DNA from: Paracraurococcus lichenis
GTDB lineage: Bacteria; Pseudomonadota; Alphaproteobacteria; Acetobacterales; Acetobacteraceae
DNA length: 40,182 nt
Direction: 5' to 3'
NCBI RefSeq assembly: GCF_030657435.1
Contig: NZ_JAUTWS010000050.1
Coordinates: forward strand, 1-40,182
In this document: piece after piece, positions 8,579-16,315 of the stretch
Layout of the letters: the number at the start of each line of letters is the position of its first letter
How positions within the stretch are numbered: position 1 is the stretch's first letter
The notes under the pieces: generated by a model
The model's database searches: none
Told to the model about the DNA's origin: nothing
The model's input: only the letters and a program-made list of their open reading frames with translations
Position numbers and translations under genes: made by a program

Positions 8579-9110
8579 TCGTCCTCGCCGTCGCGGAAGA
8601 CCGCCCCGAGCTTTTTTGCCAGCACCAGCAAGGCGGCCGTCTCGGCCAGCGCCTTGTCCTTGCGATGCAGCTCGCGCTCGAGCTCCTTGACCCGGCGCCG
8701 GTCCTGCCGGGCCTCGACGGCGCTCGCCGCCCGCGGCTCGCCCAGGCCGGCGATGGCGTCGTGCTTCCAGGCCTCGAGCTCAGCGGAGTAGAGGCCCTGC
8801 TCGCGGCACCAAGCGCTGCGGGCGGCCTCGTCCATCGCCGCCGTGGTGATCACCGCCTCCAGCCGTGCCGCCGGCGTCCAGCGCTGGCTATTGGCCAGCC
8901 CACCCGGGGCTGCCAGCGCCTGCGCCCGCCAGCGCTCGAGTGTGGCGACGCTCACACCTGTCTTGCGGGAGACTACGTCGATGGCCGCGCTCTCCGGCGG
9001 TAGCAGCCGCGCGACAATGCGGTCCCTGGATGCTTGTCTGTACCGAGCCATTCTCAAACACCCGCGCCCCCTCGTTCCGCGGTCCTAAACGCGCGACAAC
9101 TGCCCTGACA
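7390..9110 (-). mobile_element. IS3-family element, truncated at its 3' end
   Basis: Two overlapping leftward genes (orfA 9051-8575, orfB 8578 onward) have the IS3 layout. A probable left terminus reading leftward from 9110 is TGTCAGGGCAGTTGTCGCG, with the TG start typical of IS3 ends. No matching terminus is found near 7390, where the IS6-type element begins, so the distal end appears lost. The element is probably unable to move by itself. Confidence 0.65.
8575..9051 (-). CDS. IS3-family transposase OrfA (HTH protein)
   Basis: This 158-residue protein has an N-terminal helix-turn-helix (SRKTGVSVATLERWRAQAL), a second one around residues 60-90 (WTPAARLEAVITTAAMDE), and a C-terminal coiled coil (RRVKELERELHRKDKALAETAALLVLAKK) characteristic of IS3 OrfA proteins. 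The ATG at 9051 is preferred to the TTG two codons upstream. It overlaps orfB by four bases. It would bind the element's termini and assist OrfB. Confidence 0.85.
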   Translation of the reverse strand: MARYRQASRDRIVARLLPPESAAIDVVSRKTGVSVATLERWRAQALAAPGGLANSQRWTPAARLEAVITTAAMDEAARSAWCREQGLYSAELEAWKHDAIAGLGEPRAASAVEARQDRRRVKELERELHRKDKALAETAALLVLAKKLGAVFRDGEDE

Positions 9111-9293
9111 CAGGGGGAGCCTCACCGGGCCGCCCCGCCCTGGGCGCCCCTGCAGGCTCTCGCCGCCGGATTTGCACGGATTTCGACCGCCGCTCACAAC
9201 CTGTGGCAGCGAGGACTCACCCCCGCTACCGCACAGCGTTGAACAGCCCTGCGCCCCTCTTGTAGCGATATCGCCAACGAGGATGTCCGTTCG
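9111..9293. other. short non-coding gap between IS3 remnant and DUF1186 gene
   Basis: No gene or clear signal is seen. The left edge coincides with the presumed IS3 terminus. Confidence 0.4.
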
Positions 9294-10172
9294 TCAGCGC
9301 AGGCAGCACTTCTTGAACTTCTTCCCGCTGCCGCAAGGGCACGGATCGTTGCGTCCGATTCCTTTCAGCGGGTTGGTCATGGGCTGTCGGATCTCGAGAT
9401 CCAGGAGGGGCTGCCTCTCTTTGTCCGCCTCGGAGAAGGCATACCATTGCTCCAGCTCGCCGATGGCGTCCTCGAACGGACCGATGCGGTCGTGCGCGAA
9501 ACCTGCCATCCGCTCGGGGTCGTCCAGCGTGCGGCGCAGATCCTGCCGGAAGTGGGTGACGCGCATGACATCGCTCGGGACAAATCCACGACGGATCAGG
9601 CTTTCGGCCTCGTCTGCGTATTCCTCGTACCCGAGCAGCGAGACGGCCAGGACCCAGCCGACCCAGATGTAGTGCGGCGCCTGCGGCTGCATCTCGGTCA
9701 GCAGGTACGACAGGTAGGACCGCATCTCCCGATCCGGCACCCTACCGATCCGAGTAAGATAAGCCATCGCCAGCAGGGCGGCCTCTCTGACGTAATCGTC
9801 GGCCGCGGTGCATTCGATAACGGACTTCAGCGCCGCCGCATCGCCGTCGAAGGTGCTGATGATGATCCCACGCAGGGTGGTCGTGATGCCATCCCCGAGG
9901 ACCAGATCGGCGGCCTCCACATCCTGCAAGAACCGGCACAGGCCGGGGAAGGCGCGCGCCTCGGCCTTCTCGCCCAGGAGGTGCAGAACGAAGAATAGAG
10001 CCTTCGCCGTCCGCTCGGAGCGGTCGGTCCGACTCGCATACTGCTCGAGGAGCTCGACGAAGCGAGGGCCGGCAGCGTCCCAGTTGTCCAGCGACCAGCG
10101 CATCGCAGTCCGCGGCAGCTTGCGCCCGGCGGCGGCGAAATCGCGGATTACGTCTTCGACTGTTACTGTCAT
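9294..10172 (-). CDS. DUF1186 protein with C-terminal SEC-C zinc motif
   Basis: This 292-residue soluble, mostly helical protein matches DUF1186: blocks VLGDGITTTLRGIIISTFDGD and YVREAALLAMAYLTRIGRVP around residues 90-150. It ends in a classical SEC-C motif (RNDPCPCGSGKKFKKCC), a zinc-binding peptide known from SecA and from many cargo proteins. The ATG at 10172 is chosen because the family begins with a segment like VEDVIRDFAAAGRKLP; 18 further codons open upstream look random. The biochemical role of DUF1186 is unknown; the SEC-C tail suggests contact with ribosome, chaperone or SecB-like partners. It stands alone, with no obvious operon partner. Confidence 0.85.
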   Translation of the reverse strand: MTVTVEDVIRDFAAAGRKLPRTAMRWSLDNWDAAGPRFVELLEQYASRTDRSERTAKALFFVLHLLGEKAEARAFPGLCRFLQDVEAADLVLGDGITTTLRGIIISTFDGDAAALKSVIECTAADDYVREAALLAMAYLTRIGRVPDREMRSYLSYLLTEMQPQAPHYIWVGWVLAVSLLGYEEYADEAESLIRRGFVPSDVMRVTHFRQDLRRTLDDPERMAGFAHDRIGPFEDAIGELEQWYAFSEADKERQPLLDLEIRQPMTNPLKGIGRNDPCPCGSGKKFKKCCLR

Positions 10173-10297
10173 AGGTACCCGAAGCGAGTGACGGTTTCTC
10201 TCTAGCCGTTGCGACACAAGCCGCAACCCGGAGGTGACTCAGCAAGGCCGCCGCGGTCAAGCTCGCGAGGGAAATCCCGGCATAGACTCACTGGCAC

Positions 10298-10314
10298 GCG
10301 CACAACCTGTGCGC
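10298..10314. repeat. 7-bp inverted repeat downstream of recombinase gene
   Basis: GCGCACA-ACC-TGTGCGC, a perfect 7-bp arm palindrome in the gap between the DUF1186 gene and the 3' end of the tyrosine recombinase gene. It could be a hairpin or a recombinase core site; there is no second copy in the window to decide. Confidence 0.3.
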
Positions 10315-10388
10315 AATCTCATTGCGTTATAGCCCGGACTTGCTTTGCAAACCGTCAGACGGTCCCTTCGGATTGAGAAAGGGGCGGC

Positions 10389-11357
10389 TCACACCCTGAT
10401 CCGCTCGACCTCGTCGAGGCTGATCTCGTCGCGCCTTCTGTCGTAGAGCTGGGTGGTGCGGGTGCTGGCGTGGTTAGCCATAGCGGCGGCGTTCTCCAGC
10501 GTGCCGCCGTTACTCAGGTAAGCGGTAATGCCGGTCGCCCGGAAGGTGTGGTTGCCGATCCTCGTGGCGATGCCGGCCGCCTCGGCGCGGCGCCGGACCA
10601 TGGTGTAGGCATTGGCCTGCGGCAGGGGCGTGCGGGTCAGCCGCCCGGTGCCGCGGCCGATAGTCCGGAACAGTGGCCCCTTGGCGTCGCCGGCGATGCC
10701 CGTGCCCTCCAGGTATGCATGGAGGTATGCCTCGAGTGTGTGGTGGCAGGGCATCTCGTGTCGCTTGCCGCCCTTCTCCTGCAGCCGCACCCAGAGCCGG
10801 CGGTTCTGCGTGTAGACATCCTCGACCCGCATGACGAGGGCGGCGCCGATCCGGGCGAAGGAGTAGATCATCAGGCCGATCAGCGCCCTGTCCCGCAGTC
10901 CGGCCGACGTGGAGGTGTCGATGCAGTCGAGCAGCTGCCGGGCCTCGGCGGCGTCCAGCACCGGCGTCTTGCCCTTTTGTACGCTGTGCCGCGGCCCGCG
11001 CACTGCGGCCGCCGGGTTGGTCGGGATGACCTGGCCTGTGACCAGCCAGTCGAAGAGATGTCGCAGTGCCGCCAAGCGCTGCTTCACCGTCGGCGCTGAG
11101 TGGCTCTGGGTCTGCAGTTCGATCCAGGCGGCGACATGCAGCGGCTGCACGGCGTTGAGCGAGGCGACACCAGCCTCGGCCTCGCACCAGGCGAGGAAGG
11201 CCGTCATGGCTTGGCGGTAGGCGCGCCGTGTGTTCGGGTTGTGGATGCCGGCAGCGAAGAACTCGAGGAAGCGCAGGCCAGCGCGCTCGCCGGCCGCGGC
11301 AACGATGGCGGGCAGGATAGGGGAGGGGCGACCGGGGAGGATCAGATCATGGGCCAT
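10389..11357 (-). CDS. tyrosine site-specific recombinase (phage-integrase family)
   Basis: This 322-residue protein has an N-terminal SAM-like DNA-binding domain (NTRRAYRQAMTAFLAWC, about residues 40-120) and a C-terminal catalytic domain. Catalytic residues can be placed: R169 (SFARIGAAL), K195 or K198 (EKGGKRHEMP), H270 and R273 (HTFRATGITAYL), H296 (ANHASTRTTQLYDRR) and the nucleophile Y305. The length and the HxxR and Y motifs fit XerC/D-like and transposon-associated integrases. It lies directly downstream of the toxin-antitoxin pair on the same strand (13 bp gap) and could be co-transcribed. It may act on this element or be cargo; its site is unknown. Confidence 0.9.
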   Translation of the reverse strand: MAHDLILPGRPSPILPAIVAAAGERAGLRFLEFFAAGIHNPNTRRAYRQAMTAFLAWCEAEAGVASLNAVQPLHVAAWIELQTQSHSAPTVKQRLAALRHLFDWLVTGQVIPTNPAAAVRGPRHSVQKGKTPVLDAAEARQLLDCIDTSTSAGLRDRALIGLMIYSFARIGAALVMRVEDVYTQNRRLWVRLQEKGGKRHEMPCHHTLEAYLHAYLEGTGIAGDAKGPLFRTIGRGTGRLTRTPLPQANAYTMVRRRAEAAGIATRIGNHTFRATGITAYLSNGGTLENAAAMANHASTRTTQLYDRRRDEISLDEVERIRV

Positions 11358-11370
11358 GACTGTCGCCCCG

Positions 11371-11793
11371 CTACGGGGTGACCGTCAGCAGCACGACGCC
11401 GGCCGTGGTGGCCGCGGCGCGCAGCGGCGCGTCATCCGTCGCCAGCGGCAGGCCGCGGCGGAGCGCCAGGTCGAGGTAGCCCGCGTCGTATGTCGTCAGG
11501 CGGTGCGTCCGCGCGAGGTCGAGCACGGTGTCGAGGGCGCGCGATGGCGCCTCATTGTCCAGGATGAGGGGCAGGCGACGCAGCAGGGCGATCGCCTTGA
11601 CGATGCCTGCACCGTCGATACGGCCGCGCCGCTCAGCCATGGCAAGGCCGTTCGTGCATTCGAGGAACCACAGCGCCGGTACCACGGCGCCGTGCTCCGT
11701 CACGTGGTCGAGCAGCGCGTCGGCCACCAACGAAGCCTCATCCTCGAACAGCCACGGGAAGGTGGCCGAAGCGTCGAGCACACAGAGGCTCAC
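11371..11793 (-). CDS. vapC: PIN-domain toxin (VapC-like)
   Basis: This 140-residue PIN-domain ribonuclease has the acidic metal-binding residues in family positions: D7 (VLDAS), E45 (WFLECTNGL), D103 (LTTYDAGYLDLA) and D120/D121 (LPLATDDAPL). The start is a GTG nine bases after the stop of the upstream gene on the same strand, the usual arrangement of antitoxin then toxin. VapC-like enzymes cut RNA, often tRNA or rRNA; the target here cannot be told. The pair probably stabilises the mobile element. Confidence 0.88.
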   Translation of the reverse strand: MSLCVLDASATFPWLFEDEASLVADALLDHVTEHGAVVPALWFLECTNGLAMAERRGRIDGAGIVKAIALLRRLPLILDNEAPSRALDTVLDLARTHRLTTYDAGYLDLALRRGLPLATDDAPLRAAATTAGVVLLTVTP

Positions 11794-11802
11794 CGCACCC
11801 GC

Positions 11803-12180
11803 CTACTGCAGGCCTTCGCGGATGAGCGCCTTGGGGTCGAGGCCGCCGAGAATGCGGCCACGGCGGAACTCGCGGAACTCCGCCGCCAGCCCCCGCCCCG
11901 CACCAGTACGGAATGCCCGCAGGTCATCAAGGTCCCGCCGCACGTCGTCCAGGGTCACAAGCTCCCAGGCCGCGTGCGCCTTAAGGAAGCCGTCCACCTC
12001 GTCGAGGGTCTCGAAGCCGAGGGTCCGGCGGACCTCGGCCTTTGTCATGCGGCCGGCGCGGAACTCCTCCAGGACCACGGCCTCGAGGACCCGACGCTCG
12101 ACGCTGGTGCCGGCGGCGGCGAGGTGGTCGGCGAGTTCAGCCGGGATGTGCACGGCCACGGTGCGGGCGTCGTCGGGCAT
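11803..12180 (-). CDS. UPF0175-like antitoxin partner of the PIN toxin
   Basis: The ATG at 12180 is chosen because it has a GGAGG site seven bases upstream and because the protein then begins with a ribbon-like segment (RTVAVHIPAELADHL). The frame is open far upstream, but that part is not protein-like. The middle portion (RMTKAEVRRTLGFETLDEVDGFLKAHAAW) is typical of UPF0175 proteins, a small family often paired with PIN toxins. The C-terminal 40 residues (DDVRRDLDDLRAFR ...) probably wrap the toxin. It is 125 residues long and is followed nine bases later by the toxin start. It likely represses the pair by binding upstream. Confidence 0.8.
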   Translation of the reverse strand: MPDDARTVAVHIPAELADHLAAAGTSVERRVLEAVVLEEFRAGRMTKAEVRRTLGFETLDEVDGFLKAHAAWELVTLDDVRRDLDDLRAFRTGAGRGLAAEFREFRRGRILGGLDPKALIREGLQ

Positions 12181-12242
12181 GGCAAGCCTCCAGGGGGACG
12201 ACCCTACCCGGGCGGGGCGCGCCAGAGCAAGCACACATATAG

Positions 12243-12258
12243 GATAAAGGCCATTATC
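12243..12258. promoter_or_regulatory. palindrome upstream of toxin-antitoxin pair (candidate operator)
   Basis: GATAAAGGCCATTATC is a 16-bp palindrome with a single mismatched pair, 63 bases upstream of the antitoxin ATG and within a local AT-rich patch (12230-12270). It is a plausible autoregulatory operator or promoter region for the pair; this is an inference from position and symmetry. Confidence 0.4.
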
Positions 12259-13046
12259 ATACATATTCGGCCGCGCAGCGCGACGACGTCGGGAACCTTG
12301 GCAGTAGTCTGAGCCAGGCTGACCGCACGGCGAGGACGGATCTGCGCCAGTGCAGCACGTCGCGGGGTGAAGGAAACAGCTTCTTGGCGACGCGCCGCCA
12401 TGTGCAGACGCCCTCGACCGGACTACCGAGGCGTACGGCCAACTTCTCAAGCGTCGGCTCGCGTCCCGTCGCGTGGAGCATATGGCGGAAGGTGGGGAAT
12501 GTTCTGATATGGAACCAAAAGAGTTTGCTCGGGATCTGCCGTGTGGGTTCGCCGGCCATCGATGCATCGCGGCTGTTCTGACGGAATGGAGGGGTGGTCC
12601 AAGCGCGTCAAAGTGCCGAGTGTGCGGTACGTCACGGTTCGAAGGATGGTGGCAGCATGGGCCGGGTTGTCCTTTCGTTGGCACGTAGTCCGTACACGCA
12701 TTTGCTGCGGGAGCCATCGGCGGTTTGACAAACAGTTCTCATGAGCCGAAGAGGACTGACCCGCGAGCCGTCGCTGACAAGCGTGCGGGATGAGGTACTT
12801 TTCCCGCACATGATGCCGCGGTTGGAATGCGACTCTTGCGCGATTGGCGTCGCCGCAGCAGCCAAGAACGGGCATGCTTCATGGGACGGCGCAGAACCGG
12901 CGTATCCGCCTGTAACGGGAGGCCTGCGGCTCAACTGCAATCCGGATCCAAGGCTGATCAAGCAGCTGAGATTTGGAGCGAGTGCTTCCTCGCATATATC
13001 TCACAGTCAGCGGAGCCGGTGAAAGCAACCGCCATCAGGAACAACG
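12259..13046. other. about 790 bp without a recognisable gene
   Basis: Several short open frames exist on both strands, but none has a good ribosome-binding site together with a protein-like composition. The best candidate is a leftward frame 12559-12257 (100 residues, containing FWFHIRTFPTFRHMLHATG), which I do not recognise. The segment is likely decayed or regulatory sequence. Confidence 0.4.
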
Positions 13047-13610
13047 ATGTCAGAGTCCAAGCGTGAATACTCCCCCCGCAATGGGCAGGGAACGAATGCG
13101 CTCACCAGCGAAAAGCGCCTCATCGTCACGACAGCTCGGCGAGGTGGCGCCTCGGGCAGCAAATCCAGAGTGGTCGAAGTCGTGCATGTCCGACGCAATC
13201 GATCGAAGCCTGTCGAGCACGGCACGCCACCGACCCCATGGACGCCCCGGGAGGAGACCTGGCTCAAATCTTTCGAAAAGAAGCCGGCGCCCCCTCCCCT
13301 GCCGGCCGATGTGGATCCAGCCCTGTCCAAGCCTGCACAGCCGGTCGTGCATGTGATGCCGATTTGGGAGCCGTCTCCCCAGCCACTCGAACCGCCTGCG
13401 GTGACGCCTGCCGAAGAACCGACCAGGCTAACTGCGGCCGAGCAACGCAAGCCACGTACGCCGCGGGCCAAGACGCCACAGGAAGCGGCACGGCACTTCG
13501 CTGACCCGTTCGCCGACGGTGAGGATGGCGCGAACTGCCTGCGCTGCGGCTATTTGGTCGAGCCGGCTCGGGAGAAGCGTGGCCTGCTGACCTGCGCCAG
13601 TTGCGGCTGA
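13047..13610 (+). CDS. hypothetical proline-rich protein with C-terminal zinc ribbon
   Basis: This 187-residue protein is of unknown family. It starts with a polar, basic segment, continues with a long proline-rich disordered linker (about residues 70-150, many PP, PAQP and PPA groups), and ends in two CxxC knuckles, CLRCG and CASCG, that would bind one zinc ion. The last residue is directly after the second knuckle. An AGGAAC stretch about six bases before the ATG could act as ribosome-binding site. No operon partner is evident: the next gene converges on it. The intact ribbon and consistent composition argue that it is real. The role might be nucleic-acid or protein binding. Confidence 0.55.
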   Translation: MSESKREYSPRNGQGTNALTSEKRLIVTTARRGGASGSKSRVVEVVHVRRNRSKPVEHGTPPTPWTPREETWLKSFEKKPAPPPLPADVDPALSKPAQPVVHVMPIWEPSPQPLEPPAVTPAEEPTRLTAAEQRKPRTPRAKTPQEAARHFADPFADGEDGANCLRCGYLVEPAREKRGLLTCASCG

Positions 13611-13641
13611 GAGAGAAGCAGGGCTCGTCCCACCGGCCGGC

Positions 13642-14100
13642 TCAGTTCTGACTCTCGACGAGGCGGTTGCGCAGGGAGACGATCTGCTGCTTGAGCGCCT
13701 TGGCAGCGCTGAGGTCTTCACCGAAGACGCGGCGGGCCCATTCGAGATGGTGGGCACGGGCAGTCTCCTGCAGCGCTCGCCCCTTGTCGGTCAGCCGGAT
13801 CCGGACCTGTCGTTCGTCCTCTGGGCAGCGGCTGCGCTCGATGTAGCCGGCCGCCTGCAGGCGCTTGAGCAGCGGGGTGAGGGTGTTGCTCTCGAGGAAG
13901 AGTTTGTCGCCGATGCGGCCAACGGTCTGGTTGTCCTCCGCCCAGAGCACGACCATGACGAGGTACTGTGGGTAGGTGAGGCCGATCTGGTCGAGCATGG
14001 GCTTGTTGGCTCGGCCGACGGCCTGGGCTGTCGAGTGGATGGCGAAGCAGAGAAACTCGTCGAGGTCCAGGCGGGGTTCGGTGGGCTTGGGATCGGGCAT
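13642..14100 (-). CDS. MarR-family regulator, OhrR-like
   Basis: This 152-residue MarR-type winged-helix repressor is closest in pattern to OhrR, the organic-hydroperoxide sensor. It has the diagnostic LCFAIHS segment with reactive cysteine C18, the LTYPQYLVMVVLW helix, and the recognition region LFLESNTLTPLLKRLQAAGYIER followed by the wing DERQVRIRLTDKG. The ATG at 14100 with a GAGG site is preferred; the frame remains open 47 codons upstream without family similarity. It is divergent from a small exported protein gene, with two related palindromes between them, so it probably represses itself and that gene until the cysteine is oxidised. No ohr/osmC gene is in view, which is unusual for an OhrR. 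Confidence 0.85.
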   Translation of the reverse strand: MPDPKPTEPRLDLDEFLCFAIHSTAQAVGRANKPMLDQIGLTYPQYLVMVVLWAEDNQTVGRIGDKLFLESNTLTPLLKRLQAAGYIERSRCPEDERQVRIRLTDKGRALQETARAHHLEWARRVFGEDLSAAKALKQQIVSLRNRLVESQN

Positions 14101-14140
14101 AGGTGTGTCCTCGGGCCGGGCTGGATGGTGTAACGCAGAT

Positions 14141-14156
14141 TGATCGCGTGCGATCA
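14141..14156. promoter_or_regulatory. palindrome 1 in divergent OhrR-like intergenic region (candidate operator)
   Basis: TGATCGCGTGCGATCA: perfect 7-bp arms around GT, 41 bases upstream of the regulator ATG. It shares the core ATCG-NN-CGCGAT with the second site at 14201-14212. Confidence 0.6.
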
Positions 14157-14200
14157 CATCGCTCGCAACTGATCTGCATGGCTGACATGCCATCATGTCT

Positions 14201-14212
14201 ATCGTGCGCGAT
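14201..14212. promoter_or_regulatory. palindrome 2 in divergent OhrR-like intergenic region (candidate operator)
   Basis: ATCGTGCGCGAT, differing from the reverse of site 1 at only two central bases, about 65 bases before the ATG of the exported protein at 14277. The centre-to-centre distance to site 1 is about 58 bp, so two repressor dimers could act together. Confidence 0.55.
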
Positions 14213-14276
14213 CTAATCGGGCGGTATGAAGTCTCCAACACCGGGCCGCAGCCCGGCCCAGACGGAGATCAACACC

Positions 14277-14618
14277 ATGTTCCGCAATGCCCTGATCGCT
14301 TCCGTGATCGCCCTCGGCACCGCCGGTGCTGCCCAGGCCCAGGACGTCGGCCCCCGGCTGATCGGCGGTGGGGCTGATGGTGGGCCGCGGGTGGAGTATG
14401 CCGTGCCGAGCCAGAACGTGGTCGGCGGTGGTGACGCCCGCTTCACGGGTGACCGCAGCAGCCGCAGCCTCGCCTATGCCGGCCAGACTGCGAAGCAGGC
14501 GCCCTCTGGCTTGGTTGGGCAGCTGGTCGGCGGTGCCGACGAGCAGAAGCTGGTCTATGTGCCTGCACCCGCTACCGCCGCCACTTACGCCACCCGGCTG
14601 ACGAGCCACGGCGGCTGA
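14277..14618 (+). CDS. small exported protein of unknown function
   Basis: This 113-residue protein has a clear signal peptide (MFRNALIASVIALGTAGAAQAQ, cleavage after AQA). The mature part is rich in glycine and small residues, without cysteines or a known domain. The ATG at 14277 has a GGAGA site; an upstream ATG at 14226 would put a polar segment before the signal peptide and is less likely. It is transcribed away from the OhrR-like gene and shares its palindromes, so it is likely the regulated target. Its function may be in stress defence of the envelope, but this is inference only. Confidence 0.7.
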   Translation: MFRNALIASVIALGTAGAAQAQDVGPRLIGGGADGGPRVEYAVPSQNVVGGGDARFTGDRSSRSLAYAGQTAKQAPSGLVGQLVGGADEQKLVYVPAPATAATYATRLTSHGG

Positions 14619-14649
14619 CCTGACTTCCTCTCCAACACCTGCTTGCTGC

Positions 14650-14673
14650 AAAGGGCGCCTATGGGCGCCCTTT
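14650..14673 (+). terminator. intrinsic terminator after the exported protein gene
   Basis: 10-bp stem AAAGGGCGCC / GGCGCCCTTT with a four-base loop TATG, 32 bases after the stop at 14618. The A/T ends of the stem would serve transcripts from both directions. Confidence 0.75.
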
Positions 14674-14952
14674 CGCCTGTCTGCGAGCTGATACAGCCAC
14701 TTCGGGAAAGGGTGCCGGAAGCCGCCCACAGTCACAGACGCCTGGGTTGGGGGGGGAATACCGCGAAGCTTGCCGCCGACACGAGCCGTCATCAGGCGAG
14801 AATGGGGCGTTGTCGGGTCATTCAGCTCAAGACGGAGGTTTGTGCGTACGGTTGAATTACCTCGCAATCCTCCCGCAGCAGTTATCCGCATGTTTGCCGA
14901 TCACAGAAGAATGCCGTTGTGGCGGGCCGCCGGTGTTGGGTGAGAGGTGCGC
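14674..14952. other. non-coding gap between terminator and MarC gene 3' end
   Basis: No convincing gene. A GGGGGGG run lies around 14750. Short open frames are not protein-like. Confidence 0.4.
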
Positions 14953-15621
14953 TTACCGCGCCAGTAGCAGTCTGATCACGTCCGTGACGCCGCCCAGCGT
15001 GATCTGCACGCCGACGCAGAGCATCAGGAAGGCCGCGAGCCTTGTCACCACCCGCACCCGTGCTTGGCCGAGCAGATCGACCAGCCCGTCGGCTGAGCGG
15101 TAGGCCAGCCACACAATGCAGGCGATGGCAAGCGCGGCAGCCGACAGTCCAGCGAAGAACGGCGCGACCTCCGCCCAGCCGCCCGCGGGGCGGTTCGCGC
15201 CGAGTGCGATAGCGACCGAGATGGTCCCCGGCCCGGTTGTGAAAGGCATGGTGAGCGGGAAAAATGCCACGTCCTGCTTGCCCTCTACCTGCCCTGCCTG
15301 CTCCTGCTTGCGGTCCTCCGTGCGCTCGGGCGCGGACAGCAGGTCCCAGGCGCGGGCGGCGACGACCAGGCCGCCCGCGATCCGAAGCGCGGCGAGACTG
15401 ACGCCGAAGAAGCCGAGGACGTAGGCCCCGACCCAGAGCGCGCCCAGTACCACCGCGGCCGAGTAGACACCGATCCGGCCGGCCAGCCGCACCCGCTCCG
15501 CATGCGAGCGGCCGGCGGTAACCTGGGCAAAGATTAGGGCCGCCCCGATGGGGTTCACGATCGAGAAGAGCGCCGAGAAGGCCAGCAGGAAGCTCTGGAG
15601 AGCCGCGGTCAACTCCGGCAC
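14953..15621 (-). CDS. MarC/UPF0056-family integral membrane protein
   Basis: This 222-residue inner-membrane protein has about six hydrophobic segments and family signatures: FSIVNPIGAALIFAQ near residue 20 and PLTMPFTTGPGTISVAIALG around residue 125. MarC proteins are annotated as NAAT-type transporters, but their substrate is not firmly known. The GTG at 15621 is chosen because AAGGAGG lies seven bases upstream. The ATG ten codons earlier would put that ribosome-binding site inside the gene. It has no operon partner. Between helices 3 and 4 there is a charged cytoplasmic loop (SAPERTEDRKQEQAGQVEGK), as often seen in the family. Confidence 0.88.
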   Translation of the reverse strand: MPELTAALQSFLLAFSALFSIVNPIGAALIFAQVTAGRSHAERVRLAGRIGVYSAAVVLGALWVGAYVLGFFGVSLAALRIAGGLVVAARAWDLLSAPERTEDRKQEQAGQVEGKQDVAFFPLTMPFTTGPGTISVAIALGANRPAGGWAEVAPFFAGLSAAALAIACIVWLAYRSADGLVDLLGQARVRVVTRLAAFLMLCVGVQITLGGVTDVIRLLLAR

Positions 15622-16315
15622 TGCGCACCCTCCTTCGGCACCGGGTGCCATGGATCCTCATCCGGCAAGGCCGTACGGTGATGCAGCACACCTGCCGGGG
15701 CTCACCGGCTGACTCCTGGCCCGCCACCCCGCTCCGTAGTTTTGCTCGGGAGCACTGGCGCTCCGTGCAACGTCGGCTCCGGAGGTTGGTTGGGCTCATG
15801 AGCTGGAAGACGGCCGCACTCTCACCGCTTGGCTGCGGCTGTTGATCTTTCCCGAGCGAACCGGCGAGGACGAGGATCAGGCGGTATGTCGGCCTGGCCG
15901 GTCCGGCGACGGACGGGAAGCCTAAACCATGTGTCCCGTCAGCCGTCCCCACGCTCTCTTGCGCTCCACTGCCCACTCGCTCCCGCGCGACCTCGCCGTT
16001 CTGGTGGGCACTCCTGTGGACTTGGCGGAACGGAGCCTGCGAGCCGCCCGTCCGCGTACGGGTCCGCGAGACCGCTACACTCCCCATGGCGTCGGCCGCC
16101 CAGCCCTCAAGCGGCGGCAACGCACCCAGGCCGGCGGATACACTCGTCCGATAGAACCTCATGCCAAAGGCATGATCCTCCGGCGCGAGGACACGCGCGG
16201 GGAGTGAACTGCCCCGGGCTTTCCAGGGCCCCAATCCAACGGAGGTTGTGGCACCCGCCCCGCCGGCTCGACAGGAATGGCAGGGTTTCGCATCCTGGAT
16301 GCGGAGGAAACAACG
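15622..16315. other. about 690 bp between MarC and dioxygenase genes, no recognised gene
   Basis: A long leftward open frame crosses this region and continues through both neighbouring genes. It reflects GC-rich codon bias, not a gene. No RNA gene, repeat or strong palindrome is apparent. The promoter of the dioxygenase/Bug pair should lie in the last part. Confidence 0.4.

Noticed and set aside
12181..12717. N-terminal extension of the antitoxin frame
   Set aside because: The ribosome-binding site and family similarity both start at 12180; the extension is cysteine- and histidine-rich noise.
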